The position numbers and the translations under genes were made by a program. Below, one piece after another: positions 28,601 through 39,077 of a stretch of 40,546 nt of DNA; positions within the stretch are counted from its first letter, which is position 1, and each line of letters starts with the position of its first letter. Source of the DNA: an uncultured Cytophagaceae bacterium (GTDB taxonomy: Bacteria > Bacteroidota > Bacteroidia > Cytophagales > Spirosomataceae); NCBI GenBank assembly GCA_903898715.1, contig CAIUGL010000076.1, forward strand, positions 1 to 40,546. Direction: 5' to 3'. The notes beneath the pieces are model-generated. The model was not told the DNA's origin. It made no database searches and was given only the letters and a program-made list of their open reading frames with translations.

Positions 28601-31600
28601 CCGGGCATCGGAACCTTGGTGATTAATACGGATGGAACGTATACGTTTACGCCGATTGCGAGTTATGTGGGTACGGTGCCAACGGTCACCTATACGCTTT
28701 CAGATGGCAACGGGGCAACCGCCACCGGAACCTTCATCATGACCGTTACGGATGTGAACGAAGCGCCGGTTGCGACCGATGACCTAAATACGATTTCGAA
28801 AAATGCGATTGCTTCTGGGTCATTAATTACCAATGATTCCGACCCAGAAAATAATGCATTAAGCATCACGAATTTCTCTGTGAACGGAGTTACGTATGCG
28901 GCAGGTTCAACTGTGCGGACGATTGCCAACGTAGGTACGATCGTGGTCAACACAAACGGAACCTATACCTTTACGCCGTTGTCTACCTATTCCGGTTCAG
29001 TCCCAGCGATTGATTATACCCTGAGCGATGGAACATTGACCGATGTAGGTCAGCTCCTGATCACCGTGGAACCCGGTAATGCCAACCCGGTAGCTACTGA
29101 CGATTCGGTGACCTTAAACGAAGACACCCCGTCGACCGGCTCTGTTTTGACGAATGATTCAGATGTCAACCAAGCCGATATCATCACGGTCGTTTCATTT
29201 AAAATTGGCACAACCTCGTATCCAGCTGGAAGTACCGCAACCATCCCGAATGTAGGAACACTCCAATTAAATGCGAATGGAACGTATACGTTTACGCCGT
29301 TTGCCAACTATAACGGAACGGTTCCTTCGATCGAATATACCATCACCGACGGTGCCGGAGGAACGGATGTAGGCGCCTTGAACTTTACGGTAACTGCCGT
29401 CAATGATGGCCCGATCGCCGTAAATGACGACAACATCAGTACACCAGAAGACACTCCGATTACAGGCAACGTCTTGAGTAATGACTCTGATCCAGATGGC
29501 AACCCAATCACTGTGACGCAGTACAGCATAGCAGGTGTGGCCGGTCCATTTACGTTGGGTCAAGCGAAGGAGATTCCAGGAAAAGGAAGTTTACTCATGA
29601 ATGCCGACGGAACTTTTACATTCACGCCAGCCTTGAATTACAACGGTCCTGTTCCTACGATAACCTACACCGCAGCAGATGCGAGCGGCGCAACGGATAC
29701 GGCAGAATTGAATTTGGCCGTTACACCAGTCAATGACCCACCGGTCTTGGTGCCCGATACGAAAACGGTTGCGGAATCTACGACCGAAACGGACAACGTA
29801 TTGACGAATGATTCCGACCCAGAAGCAGGCACATTAAGCGTTTCGCAATTCAGCATTAACGGAACCGTTTATACGCCCGGATCGATTGTGATTATTCCAG
29901 GCAAAGGAACCATTGTCCTCAACGCGGACGGTTCGTATTCATTTACGGGCGCAACGGGTTACAGTGGTTCGATTCCGGTAATAACCTATACGGCGACGGA
30001 TGGTACAGGTGGTACGTCCACAAGTACCTTGACGATCACCATGCAAAGCACGAACGATGCGCCAATCGTGGTGAACGAAACTGTGACAACGCCGGAAGAC
30101 ACGCCGGTAAGTGGAAATGTATTGACGAATGATTCGGATCCGGAAAGTGATCCAATTACGATTGCCAACTTTAAAGTGGGTGGTGTAACCTTTAACGTAG
30201 GTCAAACCGCAACCATTCCGGGTGTGGGAACGATGACTGTTGGCCTAAACGGAGCCTACACCTTTACCCCGGCCTTGAACTACAACGGCATCGTGCCACC
30301 GATTTTCTATACCGTTTCCGATGGTACGGCGACGACGGAGGGATCGATCAACTTGATTGTTTCTGCTGTGAATGACGCACCGGTGGCAACGGATGATACC
30401 TCCGTTTCGGAAGTTAATGAAACCAAAACAGGTAACGTCCTGACCAATGATACGGATCTAGAAAACGGCACTTTAAGCGTGACCAATTTCACTATCAATG
30501 GAACGGTTTACCCTGCTGGAACTACAGCTACGATTACTGATGTAGGAACGGTTGTGATCAACTCAGACGGAACCTATTCATTTACACCTGTGACAAATTA
30601 TGCTGGGGTATTGCCAGCCATTGATTATACGTTAAGTGATGGAGCTGGCGGAACCGACATCGGTCGTTTGAGTATCACGGTAACTTTTGATTCAGATAAT
30701 GATGGCATTCCAGATGCGATTGAAAAAGGAACTGGCACCGCTCCAGATACAGATGGCGACGGTATCCCAGATTACAAAGATTTGGATTCCGATAACGATG
30801 GTATTTTAGACGCGGTTGAGAATGCCGTTTGTGGCGGATCTGGCGGATTGTGTGATACGGATAATGACGGTATTCCAAACGTTCAGGATTTAGATTCAGA
30901 CGGCGATGGGATTTTCGATGCGGTCGAAGCAGGAGGGACTAGTTCAAATGGGACTCTTTCTGGCGCAGTGAATGCCCAAGGAATTCCGACAGCCGCGAAT
31001 GGTGGATTTGCCCCACCTAATACCGACGGTACAGGCGCATCCGATCCGTATGATACCGATGCCGACGGCGATGGTATTCTGGATTCAGTCGAAGGTACGA
31101 CCGATACCGATGGTGACGGAACACCAAATTACCGGGATTTGGATTCAGATGGCGATGGCATTTCAGACGCGATCGAAGGTACTACTGATACCGATGGCGA
31201 CGGCATACCAAACTTCCGTGATTTAGATTCAGATGGCGATGGCATCCCAGATGCGACCGAAGGGGTCGTGGATACGGATGGCGATGGTACACCGAATTAC
31301 AAAGATCTTGACTCGGATAATGATGGAATTCCTGACGCGACCGAAGGAACCGTTGACAGCGATGGAGACGGAACACCTAACTACAAAGACCTCGATTCGG
31401 ACGGCGATGGTATCCTAGATGCAACCGAAGGAGTGGTTGATACCGATGGTGATGGCACTCCGAATTACAAAGATCTCGACTCAGATAATGACGGCATCAC
31501 GGATGCGACCGAAGGAACCGTGGATACCGATGGAGACGGAACACCGAACTACAAAGACCTTGATTCTGATGGCGACGGCATTCCAGACTCAGTCGAAGGA

Positions 31601-34600
31601 ACAGAAGATACCGATAACGACGGGACCCCGAATTACAAAGATCTCGATTCGGACGGCGACGGCATTTCAGATGCAACGGAAAAAGGAATTGACCCAACAA
31701 ATCCAGTCGATACAGACTTGGACGGTACGCCTGACTACAAAGATACAGACTCCGATGGCGATGGTATTCCAGATTCAACGGAAGGGACGACGGACACGGA
31801 TGGTGATGGCATACCAAACTTCCGCGACCTTGATTCAGATAATGACGGCATCACGGATGCAACCGAAGGAACCGTGGATACGGATGGGGATGGAACACCA
31901 AACTACATTGACGTTGATTCAGACGGCGATGGGAAGCCAGATGCGACCGAAGGAACTGTGGATACAGATACCGACGGCACACCAGATTACAAAGATCTCG
32001 ACTCTGACGGCGACGGAGTTCTCGACGCGACCGATCAATGCCCATTGGTGGTGGGAACGAGCCCGACGGGTTGTCCGGCCGACTTTGATGCGGATACATA
32101 CGATGACGTCAATGACGCTGATGATGATAACGATGGCATCTTAGATAGCGTGGAAAATGCGGCGTGTAGCCCAACATCCAATATGTGCGACACCGATGGG
32201 GATGGCATTCCCAATCGACTCGACCGCGACTCAGATAACGATGGAATTTTCGATGTCATTGAAGCCGGCGGCACCGATGCGAATGCGAATGGCGAAGCCG
32301 ATGGAGCCGTGGATGCAAATGGGATTCCAAGTTCTGCAGGTACTGGTTTAACTCCTCCAGATACGGATGGAACCGGAGGATCAAATCCTTACGATACGGA
32401 CTCCGATGGCGATGGAATTTCTGACCGCATCGAGGGATTAACCGACAGCGATGGCGACGGAACACCGAACTACTTGGATCTTGATTCTGACGGTGATGGC
32501 CTTCCCGATTCGGCGGAAGGAACTCGTGATTCGGATGGAGATGGAACGGCTGATTACCTTGATTTGGATTCAGACGGTGACGGAATAAATGATGTGATTG
32601 AGGCGAATGGTACGGATGCCGACAATGATGGCAAAGTAGATTCTGCGACGGTCTTAACTGCGGTGGATACTGACAGCGACGGCACGCCAGATTACCGCGA
32701 TGTAGATTCAGATAACGATGGAATTTCAGATCGGATTGAAGGGGTATTGGATACGGATACAGACGGCCGACCAAACTACCGCGATCCAGATTCCGATGCC
32801 GACGGCATCTCCGATTTAATTGAAGGTACCCGAGATACAGATGGTGATGCTGTTCCAGATTACTTAGATTCTGATTCAGACGGAGATGGAATAACCGATG
32901 CCGTGGAAGGTAGTGCAGATGCGGATGGTGATGGTATTCCAAATTACCGCGACCTCGATTCAGATGGCGACGGGATCTCGGATGCAACCGAGGGAACTAC
33001 CGCTTCCGACAATGATGGCATTCCAAATTACCTAGATACGGACTCAGATGGCGACGGTATTTCCGATGCAATTGAAGGCACTTTAGATACGGATGGCGAC
33101 TCAGTACCAGATTATAGAGACACAGATTCTGATGGTGATGGTATCAACGATTCAATTGAAGGAAATGTAGATACGGATGGCGATGGTATACCAAACTTCC
33201 GTGATCTCGATTCCGATGCAGACGGCATTCCTGATGCGACTGAATTGCGTGGAGATCCGGATGGAGACAGTATTCCAAATTACTTGGATCCAGATTCAGA
33301 TGGGGATGGAATTTCCGATTTGATCGAAGGTTTGACAGATACGGACGGAGACACAACGCCTGATTATTTAGATTTAGATTCCGACGGTGACGGCGTTACC
33401 GATGCCAATGAAAAAGGATCGGGCACGACGCCAGTGGACACGGATGGTGACGGTGTCGCAGATTTCCGAGATACGGATTCCGACGGAGATACCGTACTGG
33501 ACGGTTCGGATCAATGCCGCTTAACCGTGGGCACCGTTCCCCTAAATGGTTGTCCAGTAGATTATGACGGCGATGGGGTAGTGGATACGGCCGACCTAGA
33601 CGACGATAACGACGGAATTTTAGATAGTGTAGAAAACGCGGCATGTTCGCCAGCTTCACCCAACTGTGATACGGATGGCGATGGAATCCCGAACCGTTTT
33701 GACCTAGATTCCGACGGTGATGGAATTAAGGATGTCCGGGAAGCCAACGGTCTTGATTTCAATGGCGACGGTTTAGTGGATGGATCCGTAGATGCGGATG
33801 GTATTCCTTTAGATGCAAATGGTGGTTACACCGCGCCAAATAGCGACGGCACCGGAGGACTTGATCCATACGATACCGATTCAGACGGCGATGGAATTAC
33901 CGATGCCATTGAGCGTGGATCCAACGGCAATGCACCACGCGATACCGATGGGGATAATATTCCTGATTACCGCGAAACAGATGCAGACAACGACGGCATT
34001 CCAGATAGTGTCGAAGGATTAATCGATACCGATGGCGATGGCATTCCAAATTACCGCGATACAGATTCTGACGGCGATGGCATTTCGGATGCAATCGAAG
34101 GCACGCGGGATACCGATGGGGATGGAACGCCAGATTATAAAGATCTTGATTCCGATAATGACGGATTGCGTGACGCAATCGAAGGAACCGCAGATACGGA
34201 CCGCGATGGCCTACCAGATTACCGCGATGTAGACTCCGATGGGGATGGAATTTTGGATGCCAATGAACAAGGTGCCGGATCAACTATCACCGATGCGGAT
34301 GGAGACGGAATTCCTGATTTCCGTGATTTAGATTCTGATGGCGATGGCGTATCTGATGCGATGGAACGCGCAGATGGGACAAGCCCAACGGATCCTTGTG
34401 CGTTTGTGATCGCCCATCAGACATTGACACCTTCCGCAGCATGGCTCGCCGCAGACTGTGATCGAGATGGAAATCCAAATGCGACCGACCCAAATAAATT
34501 AACCCCTGTTGCGACCAACGACATGTTGCAGTCGGGCCCGACCGGAATTATCTCAGGCAACATCCTGACCAACGATGATTTCCTACCAGGTGCTTCGATT

Positions 34601-37600
34601 AGCATCTCACGTGCAGCAGGCGGAACGGCAACCGGTACAGCCACGTTTAATGCACTCACAGGTGTGATGACCTATGTGCCAGCAGCCAATGAAGGTGGAC
34701 GGGTAACCTTGATCTATCAAGTGTGTAACACGGCGACCAATGTGTGTGCGACGGCGACGGTGACCATTGAGGTTTGCGATCCATCAAACCCTGCAGCGGA
34801 TTGTGATGGCGACGGCGTGAGCAATGGCCAAGAGGCGATTGATGGCACCGATCCTGCGGATGCATGTAGCTTGAATTCAGCGAATCAAAGACTCGTTCCT
34901 TCCGCAGCGTGGTTGGCAAATGATTGCGACGGCGACGGCGTGACCAATGCCGTAGAGCGCACGGATGGCACGGATCCAACGAGCGGATGTAGTTATAATC
35001 CGGCCAGTCAAGTGATCGCGAACGCAACTTCTGTTTGGACTACATACGATTGCGATGGCGATGGCAATCCAAATGGAACGGATCCAAGTCCATTGGATTT
35101 CTGCGTGGGTGGTATCGTCGGCGCAGTACCTGCGATAGGTACGCCGCAATACAAATTCTTCCAAAATGCGGATTGCGACTCCGATGGTATCTCGAATAGC
35201 TTTGAGTGTTTCGGTGGCGGTCCGACATGTCAAGATTTTGATGGCGACGGCATCCCGAACTACTTGGATGAAGATTCCGATGGCGATGGTATTAATGATA
35301 GCTACGAGAAAAATCGTGATTCCGACGGCGATGGCGATGCGGATTATGTGGACTTGGATTCCGACAATGATGGAATCACAGATAAGCGCGAGTACATCGG
35401 CGATATGGATGGCGACGGTATACCAAATTACTTAGACAAAGATTCCGACGGTGACGGTATTTTAGATAGCGCCGAAGGAAATGCCAAATTCCGCGCCGCT
35501 ACCGATGCGAATTCAGACGGAGTCGTGGATTGCGCAACGATCGATACGAATGGAAACGGTCTTGGCGATTGTGTCGAAGGAGCGGGCGCTTTGGAAGTAC
35601 CAGATACCGACAAAGATGGCACACCAGACTTCCTAGATTTAGATGCGGACGGCGACGGCATTCCAGATTCAGTTGAATTGACCAATGATCCTGATGGAGA
35701 TAAGTTACCAAATTACCGTGATCTAGATTCGGACGGTGACTGGTTAGCTGACGGCATCGAAGGGTTGGCAGATACGGATAAAGACGGTACGCCAAACTAC
35801 CTAGATCTAGACTCCGACGGTGATACAATTCCGGACAGTTGGGAAGGTGCGGATCGCTGCCCAAGCTGCACCAACTTGCAAGATGATCAAGGCGATGGTT
35901 TCGATGACCGTAAGCAATTTGCAAATCCATTACCGATTGATACAGACGCTGACGGCACCCCAGATTACTTGGATTTAGATTCAGATAATGACGGCATTCC
36001 AGATCGTGTTGAATTAGGAGCTGATCCAGATAGTGATGGCCGACCAAACTTCCGGGATATTGACTCAGATAATGACGGTATACCAGATAGCGTGGAGGCA
36101 GGCAAAGACCCAAGTAATCCAGTGGATACTGATGGGGATGGCACCCCGGATTACCAAGACACGGATTCAGATAATGACGGATTGCCAGATAGCTTAGAGG
36201 CGGGCAAAGATCCATCGAAACCGGTGGATACGGACGGCGATGGCAAACCGGATTATCAAGATACCGATTCCGACAATGATGGTATTCCAGATGCAGTGGA
36301 AGCAGGCAAAGATCCGTTGAAGCCAGTGGACACAGACGGCGATGGCAAACCAGATTATTTGGATACAGACTCCGATAACGATGGTATTCCAGACAGCGTA
36401 GAAGCAGGAAAAGATCCGTCGAAACCAGTGGACACAGACGGTGACGGCAAGCCGGATTACCAAGATTCAGACTCGGATAATGACGGTTTACCAGATTTTG
36501 TGGAGGCAGGGAAGGACCCAACGAAACCCGTTGACACCGACGGTGACGGCAAGCCAGATTACCTAGATACCGACTCGGATAACGATGGCATCCCGGATAC
36601 ACTTGAGGCTGGAAGCGATCCGTTAAAGCCTGTTGACACAGACGGCGACGGCAAGCCAGATTATCAAGATACCGATTCCGATAATGACGGTATACCAGAC
36701 GCTGTGGAGGCGGGTAAAGATCCGTTGAATCCGGTTGATACCGACAAAGATGGCAAGCCAGATTACTTGGATACAGATTCCGATAATGACGGCATACCAG
36801 ATGCGGTAGAAGCGGGTAAAGACCCAGCGATTCCGGTGGATACGGACGGCGACGGCAAGCCAGATTATTTGGATACCGACTCGGATAATGATGGTATTTC
36901 AGATACGGTTGAGGCAGGCAAAGACCCAACTAAACCAGTGGACACGGATGGTGATGGCAAGCCGGATTATATCGATTTGGATTCCGATAATGACGGCATT
37001 CCAGATGCGGTGGAGGCAGGACCAAATCCAAACAAACCGATCGATACGGATGGTGATGGCAAGCCGGATTACCAAGATACGGACTCCGACAATGATGGAA
37101 TTCCAGACGCTGTGGAGGCGGGTAAAGATCCAGCCAAACCAGTGGACACTGACGGCGATGGCCTACCAGATTACCGCGATTTGGATTCCGATAATGATGG
37201 ATATAGTGATGCGTATGAGGCGGGTCCGGATAAGAATAATCCAGTGGATACCGACAAAGATGGCAAGCCAGATTATCAAGATATTGATTCAGATGGTGAT
37301 GGCATTGAGGATAAGTTAGAGGATGACGTGAATTACGGTGCGCTACCAGATTGTGATAAAGATGGTATTGAAAACCGCTTGGATACGGATGATTGCGCCG
37401 ACTTCGCACCGCAAGGTATTTCACCAAACGGGGATGGGTTGAACGACGTCTTAATCATTCCAGGAATCCTGCGGCGTCAGCCAAACAGGTTGACCATTTT
37501 TAACCGTTGGGGCAATGTGGTTTATGAAACTGAGAACTATAAAAATGACTGGGGCGGTAAAACGGACCGTGCATTTAGCCTCTTGGAAGATGACCAATTA

Positions 37601-37693
37601 TTGCCTGATGGAACGTATTACTATGTGATTGATTACCGCGGAAAATGGCCGGATATCGGGCAGTATGTGTATATCAATCGGTTAGCAAAATAG
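13694..37693 (+). CDS. Giant T9SS-secreted, calcium-binding modular surface adhesin (7,999 aa)
   Basis: One uninterrupted 24-kb frame; the protein is roughly 0.8 MDa, longer than SprB of Flavobacterium johnsoniae. Order: signal peptide (residues 1-36, cleaved after GFAQ), FG-GAP/VCBS propeller (37-486), CARDB-like domain (536-656), 11 TSP3-bracketed modules (660-3800), Ig-like domain (3840-3936), 16 cadherin-like repeats (3937-5665), TSP3 array A (5666-6936), one more cadherin-like domain (6937-7027), TSP3 array B (7028-7903) and a gliding-motility-type C-terminal domain (7904-7999). The C-terminal domain marks export by type IX secretion. The hundreds of D-x-D-x-D-G motifs should bind Ca2+ and stiffen the chain outside the cell. 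Likely role: adhesion or gliding. ATG 13694 is used; ATG 13703 is equally good. The SprF-like gene follows. Confidence 0.95.
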   Translation: MPRMKNVSQTTFRFALAQFLLALVLILNFSPKGFAQTPCVAPYNPTPASSWGMVQKFQSNAIIWNGGTPTAADLNGDGISEILAPANDYTGYYVYKGDGTNKTTASKDFVITTSSVRSVQPAIANIIGNSTSAPEVVMVNSTGFVYIFSNLGGTESNYLYKSTSASQYTNTATPYIVDIDQDGTAEIVLGSDVFGIVGNALVKRVAGPALGYIGQTAGSTGTPVDVIVADIISSNPGKELIYGSKVYAINLSNGTTTVLKDLSTVTGSGIASNDNGPTAIGDMNGDGKLDIVYNGSSFVVMWDPNGTTLANTLLFKRIPPSFNYGTRGLPLIANVFNDKTTGGKSTDLPEAVIINSVSGSAGIVTAYNLNYNTTAGTVTQHIWSIGTNDMSGCTGITAFDFDGNGIREIVYRDQSSLRIINGNLTTPVNYATEAVSSSTWGEYPIVADLNNDGQAEIAVTGNNMLQVFGSDPATFAWKNAPNYWNQRNYRIVNINSNLTIPATEINAASSIAYNNNEAQLQLSDAVGNGVPSGYTYAPDATITINTVTAICPLITITATISNSGSNVLPAGTYVALYDANPTTGAANLIGTYQTTSAISVGNSLNVTMTANISAVTSTIYAVVNDKGTTARPFNLSTWTPNTPTNECSYANNIDSENYTCLDSDGDSVVDLLDIDDDNDGVLDSTEQTSCSTPITLTPTSATSSPVYGGSTATRTIDGSGFSGTSLSALATAPATLENAWLLKEPETAGFIEYLMPGNSHVGGVALWAPDAFNYGGGDGPPKDFTVEVTYNGGRTFTSQIFTTARPNSSGALPGAQAFYFPVAFNDVSKLRLNFLSGWYDINNNSIGQVSTDGITVSAAYNMFLGEFRAICGNADIDTDNDGIPNRLDLDSDGDGCTDAVEAGVTGTLNSGTVKNGANGAVTSTNTLPNAIAAGSYGTNGLANGVETVADNGVISYVSTYAYANMRAYAACANADNDNINDLQDVDDDNDGVLDVNELSCTSPLNAITPTVTVGAVTTFADNNTGTFLKLGGSTVSKVSTTLYDTSIDVVQLAGTSSGSITLNNAYQLLKLTVADLDQSESVTLKVYDVLGNLIPLTSTNIAQQGNYVGTSYPAGSSMVVTAAGSATYNGSTSSAPNILLEIPFTAKRIEFYKTAGANNTWIGLLSGCNDQDTDNDGIPNRLDLDSDGDGCSDALESGATTATTANYVFSGTMGSNGLDNSLETSADNSVINYNLTYLYATSKNFALCADFDQDNSNDVVDVDDDNDGILDAIESPSCYYTRAEWLSGVRSGITVSTTLAMNATYGNPNKLVDGDNGTGGTSYAVNFNASTTAAQTVYAFKMPVPVELKTIYVGYVNASTHFNANTVLRLEGSNDNSTWTTLRSGYAAVTTVPGVTGTINANSFEVTQNSGKYLYYRIYWVSGGGVNATAYSNEVYFETYTNYQSSQYPKLDCISDTDGDGLFNHQDLDTDGDGCPDAREAGVSGTLNDGTIFNKVNGVLTSTPNVIGAIANGSYGVNGFADALETTAENGVYSGSYNYNYARSTAVVFCIDTDNDGVVDLNDLDDDNDGVLDTEECPPFNINNLSYSPVSYSVTNGASASQTFPAAPDGLVVNVWSLDNSFNIRINGTHLTNPEELQFFPNQSTDAVFEFLDGTTQGNIWEIAGNKLKPLIRVYIDQVGRIKVYGSKTGGGVLQEMRLRNGSFNNITLNTNSTNTFQIGQEVIGQTFITGDYGVVVPPSCDDDQDGIPNGQDLDSDGDGCPDAKESGVTGTLLSGSVKNGSNGVVTSTTTLPNAIAGSTGNYGANGLANVVETSTESGTIAYTSTYATYARSSSLSVCLDSDGDNVPDVIDIDDDNDGILDSIEQEGCFETGQSLASLTFSGSAVVAKSANSITASNTNAWNSSYSTQNFDLPISIKFKRPTIGNQAMFGFLPAYGTQNAANWNDDAYKFFFTSTNVHFPYGKTNNVTQTATAEDEYSVDISATGYITMKINGIQKVAFQGVNSAYKLAVSGLTTTVFTDIRLSNPSNPLVTTCTDTDGDGKPNYLDLDSDGDNCPDAKEAGVSGTLDVGSVVNKVNGIVSSTANVANAIANGGYGANGFADAIETTAESGSFSGVYNYENAISSFLNACADFDGDGVGDLIDIDDDNDGILDAVESPTCFYTQAELAQPIAVTTELAPYSTNVIGNSIDANSTSYSAFAPSVSWVNKELFKLTALKPISVTGIGFDLVNWAISNGASNTFKLQASNDNAIWTDLSTAVASTGTTGVFTLSNTLVPTTKYKYFRVLGVAGATYYGGVYDIKFFLSSSTNSSQYTKTACSTGTTDGDAFPNHLDLDSDGDGCSDALEAGTTTDRTANFSFTGADFGANGLKDTIERTAAESGYFNGTYTYDFANSNTINFCTDTDSDGTPDWTDLDNDNDGVLDAVEAPDCFYTNDETRIPVAVSSELAPYSTNVITNSIDNIATTLSAFDPSQNWVNKEIFKFTANNYIAISGMNFDLVSWAISNPVANTFKLQGSGDNSLWTDLSTTSYSSGTTGTYTITNSLAPNTKFKYFRIVGVAGVSYYGGVKEARFNLASSVSASANPKPTCTTDSDTDGILNQNDLDSDGDGCSDAIESGSSTTATSTSAYPTGSDTVLNGLLDIYESATPGVVNYTNYYTNYAINNVINACADTDTDGLRDVFDLDDDNDGILDVTEFNCSTSVMAKTGVTVSSSITWLYGNSATSLNALVDGVDGNTYVAYTDATFTNQTILQFDLPASRILSQIELGNYPGQTPLIAGGTYKMQGWNGSAWFDIGGTQTVANTTPVYASNNSIKFSMADNYTAYTKYRIFGLSATGSQWAQEAYFSQRTCLTDIDNDGIPNVRDLDSDGDGCADAIEAGSSTTATSTSNYPTGNDSNSNGFLDNYEGNTAGAINYNSTYALYALSNSKNACIDTDSDGVKDVIDIDDDNDGLLDTEESASCLTYGVDLNNLSFNGSAIISKTSNSINSAGGGAWKSSYSFENLKLPINLKFKQANTTGAEMFGLIPVANAQTPANWNDGGYKFYPTSKNLYGYFTTVWDFGPIAIVPSDELSINLSATGVVTAAVNGTTVRTFQGVVSDYKLVLSALNAATISDVILTDFNNTLQTVCTDLDSDGDGIKNRLDLDSDGDNCSDAIEGGSSATPTSIVVYPTGTDTNGNGLLNTYEGASAGTVNYTSTYSSYAITNTINTCIDSDSDGIRDLLDLDDDNDGVLDSVECPLAQLNTNESNGTFGTAAAPRNTSNTTVTGGYAYSGSNTGAAQYAIVNQGTAYHPAANFWRYPGHTTGTATDAYLAVNGSTTIGTFYRESISLQAGAKYRISFWHQAASEANDYQLAAEVLSAGGAPLATANTGLQNSLGWKLTTVDYTSPINQTVSFIIKNVSVNASGNDFSIDDISITPMGCPDSDGDGTPNQLDLDSDGDGCFDAVEAKTVTSLTQSTLAGTYGNNGFADSIETTADNGVYTSNYNLYTRATDASIKSCTDTDFDGVTDLDDLDDDNDGLLDTSECNAAIMIENNVGNLGQVSRKSWTLGGYDESSNNSFAGGSFGAVRAEATQLVYGEVKLPPASTTVINEPLTTLDFPTLNQGTVIYREFYVKIPETSAFRNASQIAFRIGNNNTTWNVAMLYVSHQGASITTPKQGGGGNSSLLLNTNRNDLKLVSQTKYNTVDNYLGGAFVTSVANAGKWVRMAVAMHDGAQYEQATVQYSIVSPITTVSWNSVDVANGFQFAATDMGNSLDDPNLVCDFDGDGIPNQLDLDSDGDGCADANEAYASSTASGNDGNGYFGNGNPATVDGTGKVTGANYTSTSPNVLSVGRATVITTQPIDITTTPGAVNLSYSATATPGSGTTTYQWQLSTNGGGTWTNITNNATYSGATTRTLTLSAATILMREYRYRLNIVQSDYVCGNLTSAVARLIMNNTPTVADDIASTTEDTPISGSVLTNDSGSGGSAITVTNFTVGGTQFAPGATATIANVGTIVVRANGTFTFTPAANYFGTVPTIAYTATDGNGGTDTGDLFITVTGVNDAPVVANETQTVNQGTNATGNVLTNDSDPDGNSLSISQFTIGGVSYNPGDVVTIPGKGTMVVNANGTYTFTPIASYSGAVPVVTYTVSDGNGSSITGTLTITVADVNEAPLASDDIATTPQDSPITGNVLTNDSDPENNALSVVKYTISGVDYPAGTSHLIPNVGTIVVSSTGAFTFTPVSGYFGAVPDITYTVTDGSLTDTGLLDINVTPIPNENPDAVADVKTTNEDTPASGNVLTNDTDVDTPTGDLVVTQFSFVVGGTTYTYPAGATAQTIPGVGTLALNANGTYTFTPLANYAGAVPVITYTISDGEGGSDTGTLTISITPVNDAPAAVNDAFSGPEDAALTGNVLTNDSDVEGSTLVVTQFVITGVSGTFTAGSTATIPGKGTLRINVDGTFTFTPDANYTGAVPVATYTVSDGTTTATADLALTITAVNDAPTAANDTDTTPEFTPKNGTVLGNDTDADGDALTVTQFTVNGVSYAASTTAQTIPGVGTIILRADGTYTFSPIDNYVGTAPPITYTAKDPSGLTTTATLTITVTNVNDAPEAANDEITLGANIPSLSGNLKLNDTDVDGDALSVSAFTIAGQTGPFVIGTPYTIANTGTYTINADGTFTFARIGNFQGTAPIVTYTISDGNGGTDTATLTIYVEPNDQPPVANNDTGTANEDNPVTGNVLSNDTDPDVNDVLSLTQFTVGGVTYPVGTTATIPNVGTLVVNANGTYTFTPLANYNGTVPTVTYLVTDSAGYTDTGDLVITITAVNDAPLAVNDVKSGAEDANITGNVITNDSDPESTTLSISQFTVTGLSGTFNAGQTATISGVGTLVINSDGTYTFTPVANYNGTVPVATYTLSDGSATSTATLSLTVTPVNDAPVASNDTDTTPQGSAKSGDILTGADTDADGNTLTLTQFAINGVTYPAGTTANLPGIGTLVINTDGTYTFTPIASYVGTVPTVTYTLSDGNGATATGTFIMTVTDVNEAPVATDDLNTISKNAIASGSLITNDSDPENNALSITNFSVNGVTYAAGSTVRTIANVGTIVVNTNGTYTFTPLSTYSGSVPAIDYTLSDGTLTDVGQLLITVEPGNANPVATDDSVTLNEDTPSTGSVLTNDSDVNQADIITVVSFKIGTTSYPAGSTATIPNVGTLQLNANGTYTFTPFANYNGTVPSIEYTITDGAGGTDVGALNFTVTAVNDGPIAVNDDNISTPEDTPITGNVLSNDSDPDGNPITVTQYSIAGVAGPFTLGQAKEIPGKGSLLMNADGTFTFTPALNYNGPVPTITYTAADASGATDTAELNLAVTPVNDPPVLVPDTKTVAESTTETDNVLTNDSDPEAGTLSVSQFSINGTVYTPGSIVIIPGKGTIVLNADGSYSFTGATGYSGSIPVITYTATDGTGGTSTSTLTITMQSTNDAPIVVNETVTTPEDTPVSGNVLTNDSDPESDPITIANFKVGGVTFNVGQTATIPGVGTMTVGLNGAYTFTPALNYNGIVPPIFYTVSDGTATTEGSINLIVSAVNDAPVATDDTSVSEVNETKTGNVLTNDTDLENGTLSVTNFTINGTVYPAGTTATITDVGTVVINSDGTYSFTPVTNYAGVLPAIDYTLSDGAGGTDIGRLSITVTFDSDNDGIPDAIEKGTGTAPDTDGDGIPDYKDLDSDNDGILDAVENAVCGGSGGLCDTDNDGIPNVQDLDSDGDGIFDAVEAGGTSSNGTLSGAVNAQGIPTAANGGFAPPNTDGTGASDPYDTDADGDGILDSVEGTTDTDGDGTPNYRDLDSDGDGISDAIEGTTDTDGDGIPNFRDLDSDGDGIPDATEGVVDTDGDGTPNYKDLDSDNDGIPDATEGTVDSDGDGTPNYKDLDSDGDGILDATEGVVDTDGDGTPNYKDLDSDNDGITDATEGTVDTDGDGTPNYKDLDSDGDGIPDSVEGTEDTDNDGTPNYKDLDSDGDGISDATEKGIDPTNPVDTDLDGTPDYKDTDSDGDGIPDSTEGTTDTDGDGIPNFRDLDSDNDGITDATEGTVDTDGDGTPNYIDVDSDGDGKPDATEGTVDTDTDGTPDYKDLDSDGDGVLDATDQCPLVVGTSPTGCPADFDADTYDDVNDADDDNDGILDSVENAACSPTSNMCDTDGDGIPNRLDRDSDNDGIFDVIEAGGTDANANGEADGAVDANGIPSSAGTGLTPPDTDGTGGSNPYDTDSDGDGISDRIEGLTDSDGDGTPNYLDLDSDGDGLPDSAEGTRDSDGDGTADYLDLDSDGDGINDVIEANGTDADNDGKVDSATVLTAVDTDSDGTPDYRDVDSDNDGISDRIEGVLDTDTDGRPNYRDPDSDADGISDLIEGTRDTDGDAVPDYLDSDSDGDGITDAVEGSADADGDGIPNYRDLDSDGDGISDATEGTTASDNDGIPNYLDTDSDGDGISDAIEGTLDTDGDSVPDYRDTDSDGDGINDSIEGNVDTDGDGIPNFRDLDSDADGIPDATELRGDPDGDSIPNYLDPDSDGDGISDLIEGLTDTDGDTTPDYLDLDSDGDGVTDANEKGSGTTPVDTDGDGVADFRDTDSDGDTVLDGSDQCRLTVGTVPLNGCPVDYDGDGVVDTADLDDDNDGILDSVENAACSPASPNCDTDGDGIPNRFDLDSDGDGIKDVREANGLDFNGDGLVDGSVDADGIPLDANGGYTAPNSDGTGGLDPYDTDSDGDGITDAIERGSNGNAPRDTDGDNIPDYRETDADNDGIPDSVEGLIDTDGDGIPNYRDTDSDGDGISDAIEGTRDTDGDGTPDYKDLDSDNDGLRDAIEGTADTDRDGLPDYRDVDSDGDGILDANEQGAGSTITDADGDGIPDFRDLDSDGDGVSDAMERADGTSPTDPCAFVIAHQTLTPSAAWLAADCDRDGNPNATDPNKLTPVATNDMLQSGPTGIISGNILTNDDFLPGASISISRAAGGTATGTATFNALTGVMTYVPAANEGGRVTLIYQVCNTATNVCATATVTIEVCDPSNPAADCDGDGVSNGQEAIDGTDPADACSLNSANQRLVPSAAWLANDCDGDGVTNAVERTDGTDPTSGCSYNPASQVIANATSVWTTYDCDGDGNPNGTDPSPLDFCVGGIVGAVPAIGTPQYKFFQNADCDSDGISNSFECFGGGPTCQDFDGDGIPNYLDEDSDGDGINDSYEKNRDSDGDGDADYVDLDSDNDGITDKREYIGDMDGDGIPNYLDKDSDGDGILDSAEGNAKFRAATDANSDGVVDCATIDTNGNGLGDCVEGAGALEVPDTDKDGTPDFLDLDADGDGIPDSVELTNDPDGDKLPNYRDLDSDGDWLADGIEGLADTDKDGTPNYLDLDSDGDTIPDSWEGADRCPSCTNLQDDQGDGFDDRKQFANPLPIDTDADGTPDYLDLDSDNDGIPDRVELGADPDSDGRPNFRDIDSDNDGIPDSVEAGKDPSNPVDTDGDGTPDYQDTDSDNDGLPDSLEAGKDPSKPVDTDGDGKPDYQDTDSDNDGIPDAVEAGKDPLKPVDTDGDGKPDYLDTDSDNDGIPDSVEAGKDPSKPVDTDGDGKPDYQDSDSDNDGLPDFVEAGKDPTKPVDTDGDGKPDYLDTDSDNDGIPDTLEAGSDPLKPVDTDGDGKPDYQDTDSDNDGIPDAVEAGKDPLNPVDTDKDGKPDYLDTDSDNDGIPDAVEAGKDPAIPVDTDGDGKPDYLDTDSDNDGISDTVEAGKDPTKPVDTDGDGKPDYIDLDSDNDGIPDAVEAGPNPNKPIDTDGDGKPDYQDTDSDNDGIPDAVEAGKDPAKPVDTDGDGLPDYRDLDSDNDGYSDAYEAGPDKNNPVDTDKDGKPDYQDIDSDGDGIEDKLEDDVNYGALPDCDKDGIENRLDTDDCADFAPQGISPNGDGLNDVLIIPGILRRQPNRLTIFNRWGNVVYETENYKNDWGGKTDRAFSLLEDDQLLPDGTYYYVIDYRGKWPDIGQYVYINRLAK
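13802..15150 (+). other. Adhesin domain: FG-GAP/VCBS-type beta-propeller
   Basis: After the signal peptide, residues of the form D-x-N-x-D-G-x-x-E-I recur: [55 protein letters not shown] and [16 protein letters not shown]. These are FG-GAP/VCBS blade motifs with Ca-binding loops, as in integrin alpha chains, and would form the distal tip of the surface protein. A ligand-binding role is inferred. Confidence 0.8.
15300..15670 (+). other. Adhesin domain: CARDB-like beta-sandwich
   Basis: Residues about 536-656 read as a cell-adhesion-related (CARDB) type domain: [20 protein letters not shown] followed by LYDANP and a strand series ending before the first TSP3 repeat. The NSGS-x-x-LPAGTY pattern is the CARDB hallmark. 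Boundaries are approximate. Confidence 0.6.
15671..25110 (+). repeat. Adhesin: 11 mosaic modules, each bracketed by TSP3 calcium repeats
   Basis: Modules begin with Cys-x-D-x-D at 15671, 16604, 17435, 18341, 19208, 20084, 20894, 21701, 22487, 23324 and 24191, a spacing of 262-310 residues. Each has an opening TSP3 pair ending DDDNDGxLDxxE, a variable beta-sandwich of about 110-170 residues, a second TSP3 pair ([17 protein letters not shown] type), and a linker with NGLxDxxE and a Tyr-rich end. Inserts fall into classes: modules 6 and 7 share an F5/8-type (discoidin-like) domain, modules 5 and 9 share another domain, module 10 looks like a carbohydrate-binding beta-sandwich, and modules 3 and 8 are related to the discoidin type. 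Synonymous sites differ strongly between related modules, so the duplications are old. Confidence 0.85.
25199..25501 (+). other. Adhesin domain: Ig-like
   Basis: A single Ig-like domain between the modules and the cadherin-like repeats. Its features are [20 protein letters not shown], then [17 protein letters not shown], the Y-x-W-Q plus G-x-W pattern of bacterial Ig domains, and a late Cys in [10 protein letters not shown]. Probably a spacer. Confidence 0.65.
25502..30688 (+). repeat. Adhesin: 16 tandem cadherin-like / VCBS repeats
   Basis: Sixteen units of about 108 residues (about 324 bp). Each has the pattern NDAPVAxxD, [18 protein letters not shown], [34 protein letters not shown], NYNGTVPxxTYTVSDG and LTITVT. 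Starts are near 25502, 25822, 26143, 26465, 26807, 27131, 27455, 27782, 28109, 28433, 28757, 29079, 29402, 29732, 30053 and 30371. They form a rigid calcium-stabilised stalk in RTX-like and other large bacterial adhesins. Units 7 and 14 are the most divergent. Confidence 0.9.
30689..34501 (+). repeat. Adhesin: TSP3 array A with three super-repeats
   Basis: About 1,270 residues of thrombospondin type 3 Ca-binding repeats. The commonest unit is 28 residues (84 bp), of the form [20 protein letters not shown], then GDGIPDAT. Ten such units plus one 34-residue unit fill 31091-32032. A block of about 91-93 residues beginning ENAxC occurs at 30818, 32153 and 33632 and starts three super-repeats of about 1.3-1.5 kb; the second and third follow a Cys-containing hinge ([15 protein letters not shown] and [16 protein letters not shown]). 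The last part has DGTDP-Cys-PSAAWLA-x-DCD motifs. Confidence 0.9.
34502..34774 (+). other. Adhesin: lone cadherin-like domain splitting the TSP3 region
   Basis: Ninety-one residues starting [20 protein letters not shown] and including [18 protein letters not shown] and VTLIYQVCN. This is a diverged member of the cadherin-like family found 4 kb upstream, now isolated between two TSP3 arrays. Confidence 0.75.
34775..37402 (+). repeat. Adhesin: TSP3 array B, ending in twelve 34-residue units
   Basis: About 876 residues of TSP3 repeats. From 36056 to 37279 there are exactly twelve 102-bp units (34 residues) of the form [20 protein letters not shown] followed by [14 protein letters not shown]. 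The protein is almost invariant, but the DNA differs at many third positions between units. Before it (34775-36055) units are less regular and include Cys-containing DCDGDG segments. Confidence 0.92.
37403..37690 (+). other. Adhesin: T9SS type-B C-terminal sorting domain (gliding-motility type)
   Basis: The last 96 residues start [20 protein letters not shown], then [33 protein letters not shown] and end [11 protein letters not shown]. This matches the gliding-motility-associated C-terminal domain (CHU_C / type-B CTD), which targets proteins to type IX secretion and typically requires a PorP/SprF partner. Such a gene is next. Confidence 0.95.
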
Positions 37694-37797
37694 TCAGTCC
37701 GAAGTCCGGAGTCCGAAGGAAATTTGGGCTCTAGACATTGGATATGATACATGTTATAAGAGAAAAGATTCCTCCGGACTAATGACTTCGGACTAAA
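37694..37797. repeat. Intergenic repeat island 2 (small)
   Basis: A 104-bp island filling most of the gap between the adhesin stop codon and the SprF-like gene. AGTCCGAAGTC at 37696-37706 is inverted at 37784-37794. Inside are GTCCGGAGTCCGAAGG on the left, a CTAGACATTGG unit, and CCTCCGGACT on the right. It is the same repeat family and order as islands 1 and 3, without the 45-bp hairpin. The adhesin stop TAG is the first base of the island. Confidence 0.7.
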
Positions 37798-37807
37798 GTT
37801 TATTTAA

Positions 37808-38800
37808 ATGAAAAACATTACCCAACTCGCCTTAGGCATCCTATTTTTGCTGATTTGTTCAGCGGAAATTGCGCATGCCCAAATAGAGCCGCAGTACAAT
37901 TTGTATCGCTTAAATCCGCAGGTCTATAATCCGATGACGGCGGGAAGTCGGGGCGATACCAGTGAGGTTTTTGTGATGTACCGCCAGCAGTGGTTGGGGA
38001 TTCAGGGCGCGCCCCAAACCTTCTTTTTTAATGGAAATTTTAAGTGGAAGGAGCGTCGCGGAATTGGAGTCAATGCGATGTTGGACCAGTTGGGCCCTGT
38101 CAAAATGACGACCTTTTCTGGCGATTTTGCGTACCATACCCGCTTATCCGAGAAGTGGATTTTGTCTGGGGGTATCCGTTTAGGTTTGGCTAATGTGGCC
38201 TTGAATTTTACCGGTTTGGCATTAACAAATCAAGGGGATCCACTCTTTAATGCGGATCGGTCAACGGGCCTGAAATTCAATACGGGCTGGGGTGTTAAGA
38301 TCAGTAAGCAGGATGGATTTTTTGTGAGTTTTGCGATGCCAAGGATTATTAAATATGATTTTGGTGAGCTTTCGGGAGGATATAAGGATGCGACTTACAT
38401 GTATACGATGGTTGGGACAAAGCTTGAACTAAGCGATGATTTAACCTTATATCCGAATGCCATGGCGCGAATTGCGACCGACGTTCCATTAAGTTGGGAT
38501 GTTCAATTAATGGCAAATCTTCGCGGAAAGTTAGATGCGGGATTAAACTACCGTCACCAGGAAAGTATCGGTATTCGCTTGGGCATTCAGGCGAGTAAGA
38601 AGTTTTATTTGGGCTATGTGTATGAAATGCCAACGGGCGTAGTGTCCAAAATTAGTAACCAAACGCACGAATTTGCCTTGCGCTTTTTCATCTTGAAAGA
38701 CAAATCGCAGCGCACGACCCAGCGCGATATCGACCCGCAACGCGGCCCTCGCCAAGCGCCCAAAGTTCAGTCGACGCTACAAGAAATTCAACCGAGGTAG
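37808..38800 (+). CDS. T9SS-associated PorP/SprF family outer-membrane protein
   Basis: A 330-residue protein with a signal peptide (MKNITQLALGILFLLICSAE, cleaved near AHAQ), then QPQYNLYRLNPQVYNPMTAG-like residues, the N-terminal hallmark of PorP/SprF proteins (here IEPQYNLYRLNPQVYNPMTA). The rest is an outer-membrane beta-barrel with alternating aromatic strands, ending HEFALRFFILK before a basic proline/glutamine-rich tail. In Flavobacterium SprF is needed to deliver the giant adhesin SprB to the surface, and type-B T9SS cargo usually has its own SprF-like gene downstream. It is 114 bp after the adhesin gene, separated by island 2, and most likely dedicated to it. Confidence 0.92.
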   Translation: MKNITQLALGILFLLICSAEIAHAQIEPQYNLYRLNPQVYNPMTAGSRGDTSEVFVMYRQQWLGIQGAPQTFFFNGNFKWKERRGIGVNAMLDQLGPVKMTTFSGDFAYHTRLSEKWILSGGIRLGLANVALNFTGLALTNQGDPLFNADRSTGLKFNTGWGVKISKQDGFFVSFAMPRIIKYDFGELSGGYKDATYMYTMVGTKLELSDDLTLYPNAMARIATDVPLSWDVQLMANLRGKLDAGLNYRHQESIGIRLGIQASKKFYLGYVYEMPTGVVSKISNQTHEFALRFFILKDKSQRTTQRDIDPQRGPRQAPKVQSTLQEIQPR

Positions 38801-38860
38801 GGGGAAGTGGACAGTAGTCAGTGGTCAGTGGATAGTCCGGAGGGAAATAGTCCGTAGTCC

Positions 38861-38905
38861 GGAGAAATTGATAGCCCCATGCTTTAGCGTGGGGTTTTTA
38901 GTTCG
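38861..38905 (+). terminator. 45-bp hairpin element, copy 2; probable terminator after the SprF-like gene
   Basis: Identical over 45 bp to 9813-9857. Stem CCCCATGC (38875-38882) with GCGTGGGG (38887-38894), TTTA loop, then five T residues at 38895-38899. It lies 75 bp after the SprF-like stop on the coding strand, so it could end the adhesin-SprF transcript. Confidence 0.7.
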
Positions 38906-39077
38906 GAGGGAAATAGTCCGGAGGCAAAATAGATGTTAGACCCTAGACGCTAGAAATTTTCCTTCGGACTTCTTACCTCTCACTTCTTACCTCTTACCTC
39001 TCTACTATTTCCCTTCGGACTCTTTCCCTACGGATTAACGTCTAACGTCCAGCGTCTAATTTGACTTCGGACTCTTT

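Noticed and set aside
25502-30688. Possibility that the 16 cadherin-like repeats are an assembly artefact.
   Set aside because: All units differ clearly at DNA and protein level, which misassembly of identical repeats would not produce; copy number could still be checked with long reads.
35499-36929. Long open frame (476 codons) on the strand opposite the adhesin repeats; also 31419-32144 (other frame, plus), 32256-32987 (minus) and similar ones.
   Set aside because: They arise because repeated Asp/Gly codons leave few stops in other frames. Their translations are low-complexity echoes of the TSP3 repeat with no recognisable domain, inside a convincing gene.
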